DNA of 64,000 nt from Burkholderiales bacterium (GTDB lineage Bacteria; Pseudomonadota; Gammaproteobacteria; Burkholderiales; JAEUOS01): NCBI GenBank assembly GCA_016790635.1, contig JAEUOR010000013.1, positions 186,001 through 250,000 of the forward strand, given 5' to 3'. Under the pieces are notes generated by a model that saw only the letters and a program-made list of their open reading frames with translations, made no database searches and was not told the DNA's origin. The translations under genes were made by a program, and so were the position numbers. Below are positions 1-8,677 of the stretch, one piece after another. Positions within the stretch are counted from its first letter, which is position 1, and the number at the start of each line of letters is the position of its first letter.

Positions 1-756
1 GTGGAACGACGCGAGGCCCTCGGCAGCCTCGTCGGATTGCCGGCCGGCCGCGTGCTCGGCGACGATCGCCGCGAAATGGCCGCGATGGACCTCTGCCCAT
101 GCCTGGCGTAGCACGCCGGCCTTGGTGATCGCATTGGCGCGCGGCGCGTTCTTGAGCAGCGCCTCCACCACACGCGCGCCCGCAGCTTCGAGTTCGGCAG
201 CGGGCACAACCTCGTGCACCAGGCCGATGCGACGCGCCTCCTCGGCTCCAAAGCGCTCGCCGGTCTGCGCGTAGCGCCGCAGTTGCCGCACGCCGATGGC
301 GTCGGCAAGCTGGGGAAAGATGATGGTCGCCGCCATGCCCCAGCGCGTCTCGCTGATCGCGAACATGGCGTTGTCGGCGGCGATCACCACGTCGCAGGCA
401 GCGGCGATGCCGGTGCCGCCGCCGAAGCAGCCGCCCTGGATCAGCGCAACCGTGGGGATCGGCAAGGTGTTCAACTCCCACACGGCGCGCGCGGTGCGTT
501 CGGAGGCGTCCTGGTTGGCGCCCGCACCCTGCCTGCGCACGTCATCCAGCCAGCCGAGGTCGGCGCCGGCCTGGAAGTGGCGGCCGTTGCCGGCGAGCAC
601 CACGACGCGCGCGGCGGGTGTGGCGCGCACCTGCGCGCAGCCGGCGATGAGCGCGTCGATCATCGCGCCGTTGTAGGCGTTGTTCACCGCGGGGCGGTTC
701 AAGGTGACGCGCACGATGCCGCGGGCGTCGGTGTCGATCAGAACCGGGCGTGTCAT
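1..756 (-). CDS. Enoyl-CoA hydratase/isomerase family protein, 3' end outside the window
   Basis: Crotonase-fold protein; 252 residues are visible and the gene runs off the left edge, so only the last few residues should be missing (the family is about 260). The oxyanion-hole segment FGGGTGIAAACD is clear and the second acidic residue is present in AISETRWG. The first catalytic glutamate of classical crotonase (in GGxCELA) is replaced by glycine. This pattern resembles the methylglutaconyl-CoA hydratase (LiuC/GnyH) branch, from memory and not from a search. It probably hydrates an unsaturated acyl-CoA made by the acyl-CoA dehydrogenase of the same operon. It starts 8 bp after the lactonase stop, with only a weak GGCGAAG ribosome site. 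Confidence 0.85.
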   Translation of the reverse strand, partial: MTRPVLIDTDARGIVRVTLNRPAVNNAYNGAMIDALIAGCAQVRATPAARVVVLAGNGRHFQAGADLGWLDDVRRQGAGANQDASERTARAVWELNTLPIPTVALIQGGCFGGGTGIAAACDVVIAADNAMFAISETRWGMAATIIFPQLADAIGVRQLRRYAQTGERFGAEEARRIGLVHEVVPAAELEAAGARVVEALLKNAPRANAITKAGVLRQAWAEVHRGHFAAIVAEHAAGRQSDEAAEGLASFH

Positions 757-764
757 TTCTTCGC

Positions 765-1577
765 CTATAGATTGCCGACATCGAGAGGCGTGAGCGGCGC
801 CTCGTGCAGCAGGACAATTTCGCTGTCACCCTCACGCCATGCCGGGTAGCGCGTGCGCACCAGCGGGTCGTGGCCCGGCACCAGGTGGTCGGGTGTCTCG
901 GCCAGCTTCAAGAGCTTGCGGTAACCGTCGAGCATGTGGCCGACGTGAAAGATGATCGGAAATGGCGATTCACGGTGCAGGTTGGCGTAGTAGTGGGCTG
1001 CGTCGGAGGCCAGCACGACCCAGCCGCGCCTGGTATGCACGCGCACCGCCTGCAGGCCCGCAGTGTGGCCGCCGATGTAGATCAACTCAATACCCGGGGC
1101 GAAGGGCGCGTCGCCGTCGTGGAACTCGACGCGCTTCTCATAAACCCCGCGCACGATGTTGACGACATCATCCACGTCGTAGGCATGACGCATCACGTCG
1201 TACTGCATGTAGCGCCCGGTGGCGTAGTGCATCTCCTTTTCCTGCAGGTGCAGCCGCGCGTTGGGCAGCAGATGCACGTTGCCGGCGTGGTCGTAGTGCA
1301 GGTGGGTGATGATCACGTCCCTGACATCGCCGGCGGCGATGCCCAGGCGGCCGGTGGCATCGAGCGGCGAACAAAGGTAGTCGCGCTTGCGCCGCTGCGA
1401 GGCCTCCGCCGAAAAACCGGTATCGACCAGCACGGTGCGCTCTGGGTTGCGGATCACCCAGACGAAATAGTCGAGCGCAAGCGGCGCGTCGTGCGGGTCG
1501 TAGGCCATGAAGGCCTCCTGCCGGCGCCGCGCGAGGGTCGCGTAGCGCAGGGCGTAGACCTCGTAGACCGGGAGCAT
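765..1577 (-). CDS. Metallo-beta-lactamase-fold hydrolase, AttM/AHL-lactonase type
   Basis: A 270-residue MBL-fold enzyme with a complete two-metal site: H92, H94, D96 and H97 in THLHYDH, H171 in GGHTAG, D192 in LASDAAH and H236 in VPGHDP. The N-terminal strand with VDTGFS and the short family length match N-acyl-homoserine lactonases of the AttM/AiiB group, which open lactone rings in the cytoplasm. The ATG at 1577 was chosen because longer in-frame starts lie inside the acyl-CoA dehydrogenase gene. It sits 17 bp after that gene and 8 bp before the enoyl-CoA hydratase, so the three are probably co-transcribed. The substrate could be a signal lactone or an ordinary catabolic lactone; sequence alone does not decide. 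Confidence 0.85.
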   Translation of the reverse strand: MLPVYEVYALRYATLARRRQEAFMAYDPHDAPLALDYFVWVIRNPERTVLVDTGFSAEASQRRKRDYLCSPLDATGRLGIAAGDVRDVIITHLHYDHAGNVHLLPNARLHLQEKEMHYATGRYMQYDVMRHAYDVDDVVNIVRGVYEKRVEFHDGDAPFAPGIELIYIGGHTAGLQAVRVHTRRGWVVLASDAAHYYANLHRESPFPIIFHVGHMLDGYRKLLKLAETPDHLVPGHDPLVRTRYPAWREGDSEIVLLHEAPLTPLDVGNL

Positions 1578-1594
1578 GGGAGCAGGTCTCCGCG

Positions 1595-2746
1595 TCAGGC
1601 CTTGTTCAACCCCAGCGACCGCGCGATCACTTCCTTCATGATCTCGTTGGTGCCGCCATAGATGCGCTGTACCCGCGCGTCTGTGTAGGCCTTGGCGATC
1701 GGGTACTCCATCATGAAGCCGTAGCCGCCGTGCAGCTGCAGGCACTCGTCGATGATCTTGTTCTCGATGTCGGAGGCCCACATCTTGGCCATGCTGGCGG
1801 TCGCGGTATCGAGCTTGTCGGCCAGGAGCAGTTCCATGCAGCGGTCGACGAAGACGCGGCCGATCTGGCATTGCGTGACCAGTTCGGCCAGCTTGAAGCG
1901 GGTGTTCTGGAACGAGGACACCGGGGTGCCGAAGGCCTTGCGGTTGTTGACGTAGTCGATGGTCCACTTGATCGCGGCTTCGGTCTTGGCCATCGCGCCG
2001 ATGGCGATCTGCATGCGCTCCCAGGGCAGTTCCTGCATCAGGTAGATGAAGCCGTTGTTCTCCTCCCCCAAGAGGTTCGCAGCCGGCACTTCGACGTTGT
2101 CGAAAAAGAGCTCGGAAGTGTCCTGGCCCTTCAGGCCCATCTTCTTCAAGCGCTTGCCCTTGGTGAATCCGCCCATGCTGGTGTCGACCACAAGCAGGCT
2201 GGTGCCCTTGGCGCCCTTGCTCGGATCGGTCTTGGCGACCACGATGACCAGGTCCGAATTCCAGCCGTTGGTGATGAAGGTCTTCTGACCGTTCAGGACG
2301 TAGACGTCGCCCTTGCGGATCGCGGTGGTCTTGATCGATTGCAGGTCCGAGCCGGCGCCGGGTTCGCTCATGGCGATGGCGCCGATCATCTCGCCACGGG
2401 CCATGGGCGGCAGGTATTTCTTTTTGAGTGCGTCGGACCCGTAGCGGTTCAAATAAGGCGCGACGATCTCCGAATGCAGGCCGAAGCCGAGTGACGAGCA
2501 GTTGGAGTAGGCCTGCTCTTCCATGAGCACCACGCTATAGATCTTGTCGGCGGCGGCGCCGCCATATTCCTCGGGCATGCTGACGCACAGGAAGCCGTTG
2601 TCGCCGGCTTTTTTCCAGACCTCGCGGTCGGCGTAGCCCTGCTCCATCCAGCGCTCTTCGTGCGGCATGGCCTCTTCCTCCATGAAGCGGCGGACCGAGT
2701 CGCGGAAGGTTTCGTGTTCGGGCGAAAACAGGGTGCGGGGAATCAT
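1595..2746 (-). CDS. Acyl-CoA dehydrogenase, long-chain/isovaleryl-like
   Basis: A 383-residue FAD-dependent acyl-CoA dehydrogenase that introduces the alpha,beta double bond of an acyl-CoA, passing electrons to ETF. Signature segments are MSEPGAGSDLQ (126-136), FITNG (157-161) and the C-terminal LQLHGGYGF and IYGGTNEIM. The loop that carries the catalytic glutamate in medium-chain enzymes has glycine here (YGGTNEI). A glutamate is present instead at E243 in PWERM, the helix-G position used by long-chain (ACADL) and isovaleryl-CoA dehydrogenases. First gene of the minus-strand operon with the lactonase and the enoyl-CoA hydratase; the divergent SMP-30 gene begins 141 bp away. Confidence 0.93.
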   Translation of the reverse strand: MIPRTLFSPEHETFRDSVRRFMEEEAMPHEERWMEQGYADREVWKKAGDNGFLCVSMPEEYGGAAADKIYSVVLMEEQAYSNCSSLGFGLHSEIVAPYLNRYGSDALKKKYLPPMARGEMIGAIAMSEPGAGSDLQSIKTTAIRKGDVYVLNGQKTFITNGWNSDLVIVVAKTDPSKGAKGTSLLVVDTSMGGFTKGKRLKKMGLKGQDTSELFFDNVEVPAANLLGEENNGFIYLMQELPWERMQIAIGAMAKTEAAIKWTIDYVNNRKAFGTPVSSFQNTRFKLAELVTQCQIGRVFVDRCMELLLADKLDTATASMAKMWASDIENKIIDECLQLHGGYGFMMEYPIAKAYTDARVQRIYGGTNEIMKEVIARSLGLNKA

Positions 2747-2887
2747 GGCGATGGGGGCTCAGGGTTGGAGGCGAAGGCCTAAGTTTGCAGCAATTCCGGG
2801 CGCATGCGGCTCGGATAGGTTGCCCTGCCGGAGCGGGCGAAATCCTTGCGGTAGACTCGCCGCGGCGATCGCAGCATTGGGGGGAGC

Positions 2888-3805
2888 ATGCATTACGGCC
2901 AGATCGAAGGGACGGGGTTCGAAGTCATCGAACCCGAGTTCGCCCGCTGTTTCATCGGCCATGTGCGGGTCGAGCGCCTGTGGACCGGCTGCCGCTGGGC
3001 CGAGGGCCCGGCCTGGTTCGGCGGCGGGCGCTACCTCCTCTGGTCGGACCTGCCGAATGACCGCATGCTGCGCTACGACGACACCGACGGTTCGGTATCG
3101 GTGTTCCGCGCGCCTTCGAACAATTCCAACGGCAACACGGTCGACCGCGAAGGGCGCCTCATCACCTGCGAGCACCGCGGCCGGCGCGTCACGCGCACCG
3201 GGCACGATGGAGCGATTACGGTGCTGGCGGATGCCTTCGGCGGCCGGCGCCTCAACTCACCCAACGACGTGGTGGTCAAGTCTGACGGCTCGATCTGGTT
3301 CACCGACCCGGACTACGGCATCGTCGCCGACTACGAGGGTGAGCGGGCAGAGCGCGAGCAGGACGGCTGCCATGTCTACCGGCTGGATCCGGGCGGCGCG
3401 TTGACACGGGTGGCGAATGATTTCGATCATCCCAACGGGCTGGCGTTTTCACCCGACGAAAAGATGCTCTACATCGCCGACAGCGGCGGCTCGGAGGGGC
3501 CGGACCGGCCACGCCACATCCGCCGGTTCAGCCTGTCCGCCGACGGCAGCACCCTCAAGGATTCGCAGGTCTTCGCCACCTCCAGCTTCGGGCTCTTTGA
3601 CGGCTTTCGCGTCGATCTTGCCGGGCGCCTGTGGACCAGTTGCGCGGCCGGGGTGGAGTGCTATCGCCCGGACGGCACATTGATCGGGCGCATCCGCATC
3701 CCGGAGATGGTCGCCAACGTGGCTTTCGGCGGAGCCAAGCGCAACCGGCTTTTCATCTGCGGCACGACTTCGCTGTACGCGACCTACCTGAACGTCAACG
3801 GCTGA
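2888..3805 (+). CDS. SMP-30/gluconolactonase family protein
   Basis: A 305-residue six-bladed beta-propeller lactonase. Predicted divalent-metal ligands are E39 in AEGPAW, N183 in HPNGL and D198 in IADSGG; the substrate-side asparagine is N126 in LNSPNDV. Such enzymes hydrolyse sugar or related lactones with Ca2+, Mg2+ or Zn2+. There is no signal peptide, so it is cytoplasmic. The ATG at 2888 has a GGGGGGAG ribosome site directly upstream. It is divergent from the acyl-CoA dehydrogenase operon, which carries an unrelated lactonase, and converges with the MFS gene 7 bp downstream. The substrate is unknown. Confidence 0.9.
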   Translation: MHYGQIEGTGFEVIEPEFARCFIGHVRVERLWTGCRWAEGPAWFGGGRYLLWSDLPNDRMLRYDDTDGSVSVFRAPSNNSNGNTVDREGRLITCEHRGRRVTRTGHDGAITVLADAFGGRRLNSPNDVVVKSDGSIWFTDPDYGIVADYEGERAEREQDGCHVYRLDPGGALTRVANDFDHPNGLAFSPDEKMLYIADSGGSEGPDRPRHIRRFSLSADGSTLKDSQVFATSSFGLFDGFRVDLAGRLWTSCAAGVECYRPDGTLIGRIRIPEMVANVAFGGAKRNRLFICGTTSLYATYLNVNG

Positions 3806-3812
3806 GCGCGCT

Positions 3813-5246
3813 TCACGCGCCGTCACGTGGCCGGCGGCCCGAGACCTCGGCGCCGGCATCGGCGGCCAAGCGGATGTTCATGAAGAAAGACGATGCCGCG
3901 ATCAGGCTGACCAGCACGAAAGCCGGGCCGAAGTCGGAGGCAGCCACGCTCTCGCGCCCGTGCATGGCGGCGATGCTTTCCAGTGCAAAGGCGGCGACCG
4001 TGACGCCCAGGGACTGGGCGATCTGCTGGGTTACATTGGCCAGCGATGCCGCCGGGCTCATGCGTTCTCGCTCGATGTCGGCGTAGGCAAGCGCGCCCAG
4101 GGCGGTGAACTGCAGCGAGCGGAAAAAGCCCCCAAAGAGCAGCACCGCGATCATCGCTGCGTAGGGCGTGGTGTCGGTGAAAAGCGCGTACGCGGCCAGG
4201 CTTGTCGATGCGATCAGCGCGTTGGCGACCAACACGGTGCGAAAGCCCAGGCGCCGCAGGATCGCGACCGCCATGGTCTTCATGAAGATCGCCGCGATTG
4301 CCGAGGTGCAGGTGATGAGTCCGGACTGCAGCGCGCTATAGCCGAAGCCCAGTTGCAGGAGCAGCGGCAGGAGAAAGGGCATGGCGCCCACGCCGATGCG
4401 GAACAAGGCGCCGCCCAGGACGCCGGTGCGGTAGGTCGCCACCTTGAGAAAAGAGAAATCCAGCACCGGGTGCGGGTGCGCGTACGCGTGCCGGACGTAG
4501 AACGCCAGCGAGATCGCGCCGGCGGCCATGGCGGCCAGCGATGCCTCGCGCGGCAGCAGGTGCGCGCCGGTGGTCGACAATCCCAGGATCAAGGCTGACA
4601 GCCCGAAGCCGGACAGCAGGAAGCCGCGCACGTCCAGCGGCGCGACCTGTTCCTCGAAGATCTGCGGCACATGGCGCGACACCAGGTACAGGCCGATGAG
4701 ACCGATCGGCAGGTTGACGATGAAGATCCAGCGCCAGTGGAAGACCGTGCTGATGAAGCCGCCCAACGGCGGGCCGAATACAGGGCCCAGGAGCGCGGGG
4801 ATGGTCAGGTAGCTCAAGGCCTGCACCAGCTCGCTCTTGGGCACGCTCTTTAGCAGCACCAGGCGCCCTACCGGTACCATCATCGCCCCGCCCATGCCCT
4901 GCACGAAACGCGCGAGCACGAATCCCTCCAGGCTGGACGCCATCGCGCAGAGCAGCGAGCCGAACATGAAGACCATGATGGCCAGGCGGAACACGGTGCG
5001 CGAACCGTGGCGGTCGGCCATCCAGCCGGAGATCGGGATGAACACCGCCAGGCTCACAAAGTAGGCGGTCAGGGCCAGCTTGAGCGCGATCGGGTTCTCG
5101 CCCAGATCCTCCGCGATCACCGGCAGCGAGGTGGAAATCACCGTCGAATCGAGGTTCTCCATGAAGAGCGCGCTGGCGACGATCAGCGGCAGGAGCAGGG
5201 TGCGACGCAAGGCGGACGGAACTCGAGAGCGTAAGCGACCGATCAT
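3813..5246 (-). CDS. MFS transporter, DHA2 (EmrB/MdtD-like) drug:H+ antiporter family
   Basis: A 477-residue inner-membrane carrier, probably with 14 membrane segments. Hallmarks are the first-helix motif LDSTVISTSLPVIAEDLG (D in helix 1), the loop 2-3 motif GWMADRHGSR, and the motif-C-like stretch GPVFGPPLGGFI. Length and motifs fit the EmrB/MdtD branch, which exports hydrophobic compounds using the proton gradient. No membrane-fusion partner gene lies beside it. It converges with the SMP-30 gene and is divergent from the Gfo/Idh oxidoreductase, 64 bp away. The substrate cannot be predicted. Confidence 0.9.
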   Translation of the reverse strand: MIGRLRSRVPSALRRTLLLPLIVASALFMENLDSTVISTSLPVIAEDLGENPIALKLALTAYFVSLAVFIPISGWMADRHGSRTVFRLAIMVFMFGSLLCAMASSLEGFVLARFVQGMGGAMMVPVGRLVLLKSVPKSELVQALSYLTIPALLGPVFGPPLGGFISTVFHWRWIFIVNLPIGLIGLYLVSRHVPQIFEEQVAPLDVRGFLLSGFGLSALILGLSTTGAHLLPREASLAAMAAGAISLAFYVRHAYAHPHPVLDFSFLKVATYRTGVLGGALFRIGVGAMPFLLPLLLQLGFGYSALQSGLITCTSAIAAIFMKTMAVAILRRLGFRTVLVANALIASTSLAAYALFTDTTPYAAMIAVLLFGGFFRSLQFTALGALAYADIERERMSPAASLANVTQQIAQSLGVTVAAFALESIAAMHGRESVAASDFGPAFVLVSLIAASSFFMNIRLAADAGAEVSGRRPRDGA

Positions 5247-5310
5247 AGCCTGCCGTGCGCGTGCTCCCGAAGGCTATGATGCGCGCACCATTCCTTTTTG
5301 CGGAGCATCG

Positions 5311-6357
5311 ATGCGCCATCGCGTAGCCCTGATCGGCCTGGGCATGGGGGCCGCGCCCCATGCGCAAAGCCTGGTCGACCTGGCCGACCGGGTCGAGGTC
5401 GTCGCCGCGTGCGCGCGCACGGCGGCGCATGCCGAAGCCTTCGCGGCACGCTACGGCTTCGCCGCCGCAAGCGACGTCGAGGCACTGGTGCGCGCCCGGC
5501 ACATCGACGCGGTAATCATTGCCACGCCCCCCGCTTCGCACCTGGACTTGGTCGAGCGCTTCGCTGCCGCGGGCAAGCACATCCTGCTCGAGAAGCCGCT
5601 GGAACTGACATTGGAACGGTCGCGCGCGGTGGTGGCTGCCTGCGAGCGCGCCGGGGTGCGACTGGGTGTGGTCTTCCAGCACCGCTTTCGTCCCGGTGCC
5701 TTGCGCCTGCAGGCGCTGGTCGAGGCCGGTGCCTTGGGTCAACTCGCGGCCGCCAATGTCAGCGTGCCCTGGTGGCGTCCGCAGAGCTACTACGATGTTG
5801 CGGGGCGCGGCACGCTGGCGCGCGACGGCGGCGGCGTGCTCATTACACAAGCCATTCACCAGCTCGACCTCTTCCTGTCGCTGGTGCCGCCGGTGGTCGA
5901 GGTGTCGGCCTTCGCCACGACCAGCAGGGTGCATCGCATGGAGACCGAGGACATGGTCGCCGGTGCGCTCGCCTTCGAGGGCGGCGCGCTCGGTTCCCTC
6001 ATGGCGACGACCGCCGCCTATCCGGGCTTCGGCGAGCGCCTGGAACTCATCGGCACGCGCGGCACGGCGGTGCTCGCCGATGGCGTGCTCGAGGTGCACT
6101 TGCACGACGGTCGCAGCGAGCGTGCCGGCGCGGCCGGCGGTGGCGGCGGCGGTGCTGACCCGATGGCGTTCTCCAACGATGCGCATCGCGCCGTGCTGGC
6201 TGCCTTCCTGGATGCGGTCGAGGCCGGGCGTGACCCGGTCAACAGCGGACGTGCGGCGCTCAAGGTGCATGCCCTCATCGAGGCCCTGCTCGCCTCGTCG
6301 CATTTGCGCAAACCCGTCGGGCTTGCAATGCGGGGCACATCTATAATCGAAAGCTGA
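5311..6357 (+). CDS. Gfo/Idh/MocA family oxidoreductase
   Basis: A 348-residue NAD(P)-dependent oxidoreductase. The N-terminal Rossmann fold has VALIGLGMGAAPHA at residues 5-18, and the family lysine is present in the ILLEKPLEL motif. The C-terminal Gfo/Idh domain has the histidine of QAIHQLDLF. A run of glycines (GAAGGGGGGADP) near residue 272 is an unusual flexible insertion in the beta-sheet domain. The ATG at 5311 has a CGGAG ribosome site, and a TATGAT -10-like hexamer is at 5275-5280. Family members act on sugars, inositols or related polyols; the substrate is not evident here. The rhodanese gene follows after 22 bp. Confidence 0.9.
   Translation: MRHRVALIGLGMGAAPHAQSLVDLADRVEVVAACARTAAHAEAFAARYGFAAASDVEALVRARHIDAVIIATPPASHLDLVERFAAAGKHILLEKPLELTLERSRAVVAACERAGVRLGVVFQHRFRPGALRLQALVEAGALGQLAAANVSVPWWRPQSYYDVAGRGTLARDGGGVLITQAIHQLDLFLSLVPPVVEVSAFATTSRVHRMETEDMVAGALAFEGGALGSLMATTAAYPGFGERLELIGTRGTAVLADGVLEVHLHDGRSERAGAAGGGGGGADPMAFSNDAHRAVLAAFLDAVEAGRDPVNSGRAALKVHALIEALLASSHLRKPVGLAMRGTSIIES
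6342..6347 (+). promoter_or_regulatory. Candidate -10 element (TATAAT) for the rhodanese gene
   Basis: A perfect TATAAT lies in the last codons of the oxidoreductase gene, 32 bp before the rhodanese start. No good -35 hexamer is found at 16-18 bp; TTGCAA at 6323 is too close. It may give the rhodanese its own transcript in addition to read-through. Confidence 0.35.
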
Positions 6358-6379
6358 TATTGCGCCTGGCACGAATGCG

Positions 6380-6769
6380 ATGAAGCACCTGACCCCGAAG
6401 GAGGCGTTCGCCTTCCTCGCCGCCAATCCCGCTGCGCTTCTGGTCGATTGCCGCAGCGAGATCGAATACTTCTACGTCGGGCACCCGACGGGAGCCATCC
6501 ACATCGCGTGGCACGAGGCGCCCGACTGGACCGTCAACCCCGAATTCGCCGAGGAGGTGCTGCGCGAGGCCGGTGAGCGTGACCGCCCCATCGTGCTGAT
6601 CTGCCGCTCCGGCAAGCGCACGCTGGATGCCGGCGCGGAGCTGGAACGGGCCGGCTTCGCCGAGGTGATCAACGTCCTGCACGGCTTCGAGGGCGACCTG
6701 GACGAGGATTTTCATCGCGGTACCCGCAACGGCTGGCGCCATGACGGCCTGCCCTGGGAGCAGCTCTAG
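6380..6769 (+). CDS. Single-domain rhodanese-like sulfurtransferase
   Basis: A 129-residue rhodanese domain. The catalytic cysteine is C75 in the active-site loop CRSGKRT, after strand IVLI, and the N-terminal VDCRSEIEY matches the CDC25/rhodanese conserved region. It carries a persulfide and passes sulfane sulfur to cyanide, thiols or a protein acceptor. The second cysteine (C24) in VDCRS is common in single-domain rhodaneses. There is no signal peptide, so it is cytoplasmic. It lies 22 bp after the oxidoreductase; the link between the two is unclear. The C-terminus RNGWRHDGLPWEQL is typical of GlpE/YgaP-like proteins of this size. Confidence 0.92.
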   Translation: MKHLTPKEAFAFLAANPAALLVDCRSEIEYFYVGHPTGAIHIAWHEAPDWTVNPEFAEEVLREAGERDRPIVLICRSGKRTLDAGAELERAGFAEVINVLHGFEGDLDEDFHRGTRNGWRHDGLPWEQL

Positions 6770-6805
6770 GAGGTTTGGGCGGCAAGGAATCGCCGGCGCA
6801 GGCTC

Positions 6806-8059
6806 CTAGCCGCCGGCCTGTCGTTCTCGACGCCGCGCAATGGCGGCGCCGACCAACCACAGGGCCAATCCGGACGCGAGGAACGCGGCGGCCGAAAGCG
6901 CGAGGGTGAAAGAGCTTTGTGTCACCGCCGGTGCCACCACGCCGGCCGCCGTGGCCGAGACCATCAGCTGCGTGAAGCCCTGGCAGGATGCGACCATGCC
7001 GCGGCGCTCCGGGAACAGGTTGATGAGCATGAGCTGGATCGAGGGCGAGATCAGCGCCAGACCGAAGGCACCGACCACCAGGGGTGCGACCGAGAGCGCG
7101 GTGAGCGCCGCGCCCGCAGGCATGCCGGGGGTGATGAAACGCGTCACCGAGAGGTTGGCCAGCATGCCCAGGAGCATGACGGCGTAGCCTGCCTGTACGG
7201 TGCCGCGCAAGGACAGGCGGCCGGCCAGCCGCCCGGACAATGCCGCGCCCGCAGTCATGCCACCGATCACCGGTGCGAAAAACCAGACGAAGTCCGTTTC
7301 GGTCATCCCCAGGTGCCGCAGGATGAAGGCCGGCGAGGCGGCCACGTACAGGAAAAACGTCGCGAAGGTGAGGGCGCTGGCTCCGGCCAGGAGTTGGAAT
7401 TCGCGACGCGAGAACACTTGTGCATAGCCGCGGGCAAGCGCACCGATGGCAAGCGGCGCGCGTTGGGCTTGGGGCAGGGTCTCTGGCAGCGCGCGCCAAG
7501 CCCAGGTGATCAGCACCAGGGCCAAGAGCAGCATGAATGCGAATACGCTGCGCCAGCCGAACGCCTGTTGCAGCAGGCCGCCGATGACCGGCGCCACTGC
7601 CGGCGCGATTGAAAAAATCATCATCAGCGAGGACATGGCGCGTTGCGCGGCAGCGCCCTCGTAGCAGTCGCGCACGATGGCGCGCGCCACTACCGAGCCT
7701 GCGCCCCCGAACAGCCCTTGCATGAAGCGCGCCGCCAACAGCACTTCGATGCTGGGCGCCAGGGTGCAGACCAAAGATGCCAGTGCATAGGCGACGAGTG
7801 AACCCAGGATCACCGGTCGGCGCCCGACCGCGTCGGATATCGAGCCATGCCATAGGCTCATGAGCGCGAAGCCCAGCATGTACACCGCCAGCACCTGCTG
7901 GGCCTCTACCGCGCTCGCGTCGAGTGCACGGGCGATGGCCGCCATGCTCGGCAGGAAGGTGTCGATCGAGAAAGCGCCGACGGCAGCCAGCGCCGCCAGC
8001 AGGATGACGCTGGGCCGTGCCGGGGCCGGCAGGGCGGAAGCAGCGGGCGGAATGGGCAT
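6806..8059 (-). CDS. MFS transporter, Bcr/CflA family
   Basis: A 417-residue drug:H+ antiporter with about 12 membrane segments. Diagnostic segments are SIDTFLPSMAAIARAL in helix 1, GSISDAVGRRPVILG in loop 2-3, and RFMQGLFGGAGSVVARAIVRD, which matches the Bcr/CflA consensus (RxxQGxGaaxxxVxxRAiVrD). Family members export bicyclomycin, chloramphenicol, sulfonamides or small metabolites such as cysteine. It starts 16 bp downstream of a strong hairpin that follows the DUF3567 gene, so it may be transcribed separately or attenuated. Confidence 0.92.
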   Translation of the reverse strand: MPIPPAASALPAPARPSVILLAALAAVGAFSIDTFLPSMAAIARALDASAVEAQQVLAVYMLGFALMSLWHGSISDAVGRRPVILGSLVAYALASLVCTLAPSIEVLLAARFMQGLFGGAGSVVARAIVRDCYEGAAAQRAMSSLMMIFSIAPAVAPVIGGLLQQAFGWRSVFAFMLLLALVLITWAWRALPETLPQAQRAPLAIGALARGYAQVFSRREFQLLAGASALTFATFFLYVAASPAFILRHLGMTETDFVWFFAPVIGGMTAGAALSGRLAGRLSLRGTVQAGYAVMLLGMLANLSVTRFITPGMPAGAALTALSVAPLVVGAFGLALISPSIQLMLINLFPERRGMVASCQGFTQLMVSATAAGVVAPAVTQSSFTLALSAAAFLASGLALWLVGAAIARRRERQAGG

Positions 8060-8075
8060 TGCGGAGGCGCAAACG

Positions 8076-8102
8076 ACGACGCCCGGAGGATCCGGGCGTC
8101 GT
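8076..8102 (-). terminator. Perfect 12-bp hairpin between DUF3567 and the MFS gene
   Basis: ACGACGCCCGGA, a three-base loop GGA, and TCCGGGCGTCGT form a perfect stem. On the minus strand it is followed by only TTTG, so it is a weak intrinsic terminator or an attenuator. It lies 50 bp after the DUF3567 stop and 16 bp before the MFS start codon, with the MFS ribosome site just after it. Confidence 0.5.
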
Positions 8103-8152
8103 GAAGAACGAGGATTGTAGCGCCAGCGCTGCCGACGGCGCGAGCGCGCAGG

Positions 8153-8452
8153 TCAGTGAAACACGACCCGCTGCATGAGCATGGCGTCGAAATCGCCCAG
8201 GAATTCGTCGACCTGGTCGGGTGTGACTTCACCACCCTGCCCGTTGACCATGGCCTGGAAGGAGGCACGCATGCGTGCCGCGACCGCGCCGTCGATGAAT
8301 GCGCCCCGCCCCGTGAACTTGTCTACGACCTCGAAGCCGGACAACGAGCGGCCCTGCGAAATCTCGGCCACGTAATAGTGCGGGCTGTTGAACAACACGT
8401 TGGTCATGACGACGGGGGCTTCCGGGACATCCTGGATCGCATCGATGGTCAT
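8153..8452 (-). CDS. DUF3567 domain protein
   Basis: A 99-residue cytoplasmic protein. The order VLFNSPHYYVAEI, GFEVVDKFTGRGAFIDG, a middle region rich in Ala/Met, DQVDEFLGDFDAML and the terminal MQRVVFH matches the DUF3567 family as I remember it, a small family found in betaproteobacteria with no known function. The ATG at 8452 has a good AAAGGAAG ribosome site. It has its own promoter (8494-8521) and is followed by a hairpin, so it is probably a single-gene transcript. The conserved GFE(I/V)VDK core and the acidic C-terminal helix are the parts to test for a binding role. Confidence 0.75.
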   Translation of the reverse strand: MTIDAIQDVPEAPVVMTNVLFNSPHYYVAEISQGRSLSGFEVVDKFTGRGAFIDGAVAARMRASFQAMVNGQGGEVTPDQVDEFLGDFDAMLMQRVVFH

Positions 8453-8493
8453 GGCGGCTTCCTTTCCCCTAGGGGTATGGATTCAGTGAAACC

Positions 8494-8521
8494 AATATAC
8501 GGGCCGAAACCCGGAATTCAA
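8494..8521 (-). promoter_or_regulatory. Candidate sigma-70 promoter of the DUF3567 gene
   Basis: On the minus strand: TTGAAT (plus 8516-8521), 16 bp, TATATT (plus 8494-8499). Transcription would start near 8487, giving a leader of about 35 nt that holds the palindrome CCCCTAGGGG (8466-8475) just before the ribosome site. Confidence 0.45.
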
Positions 8522-8677
8522 CGGACTTTTCGCACCAGTTCACACGAATTGACGCCTTAACGCGCCAAAGGTCCGATCGGTTGAATGCGCCGCCTGTCGA
8601 ACCATAACGGCAGGGCGCCGTTGAACTTGACTGGCTCAGTCGGCATGCCCGGACACAAGCCGGGCGTGGTTCGCGAA

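Noticed and set aside
4336..6426. Long antisense/alternative frame (696 codons) across the MFS and Gfo/Idh genes
   Set aside because: Crosses a real intergenic promoter region and overlaps two recognisable genes.
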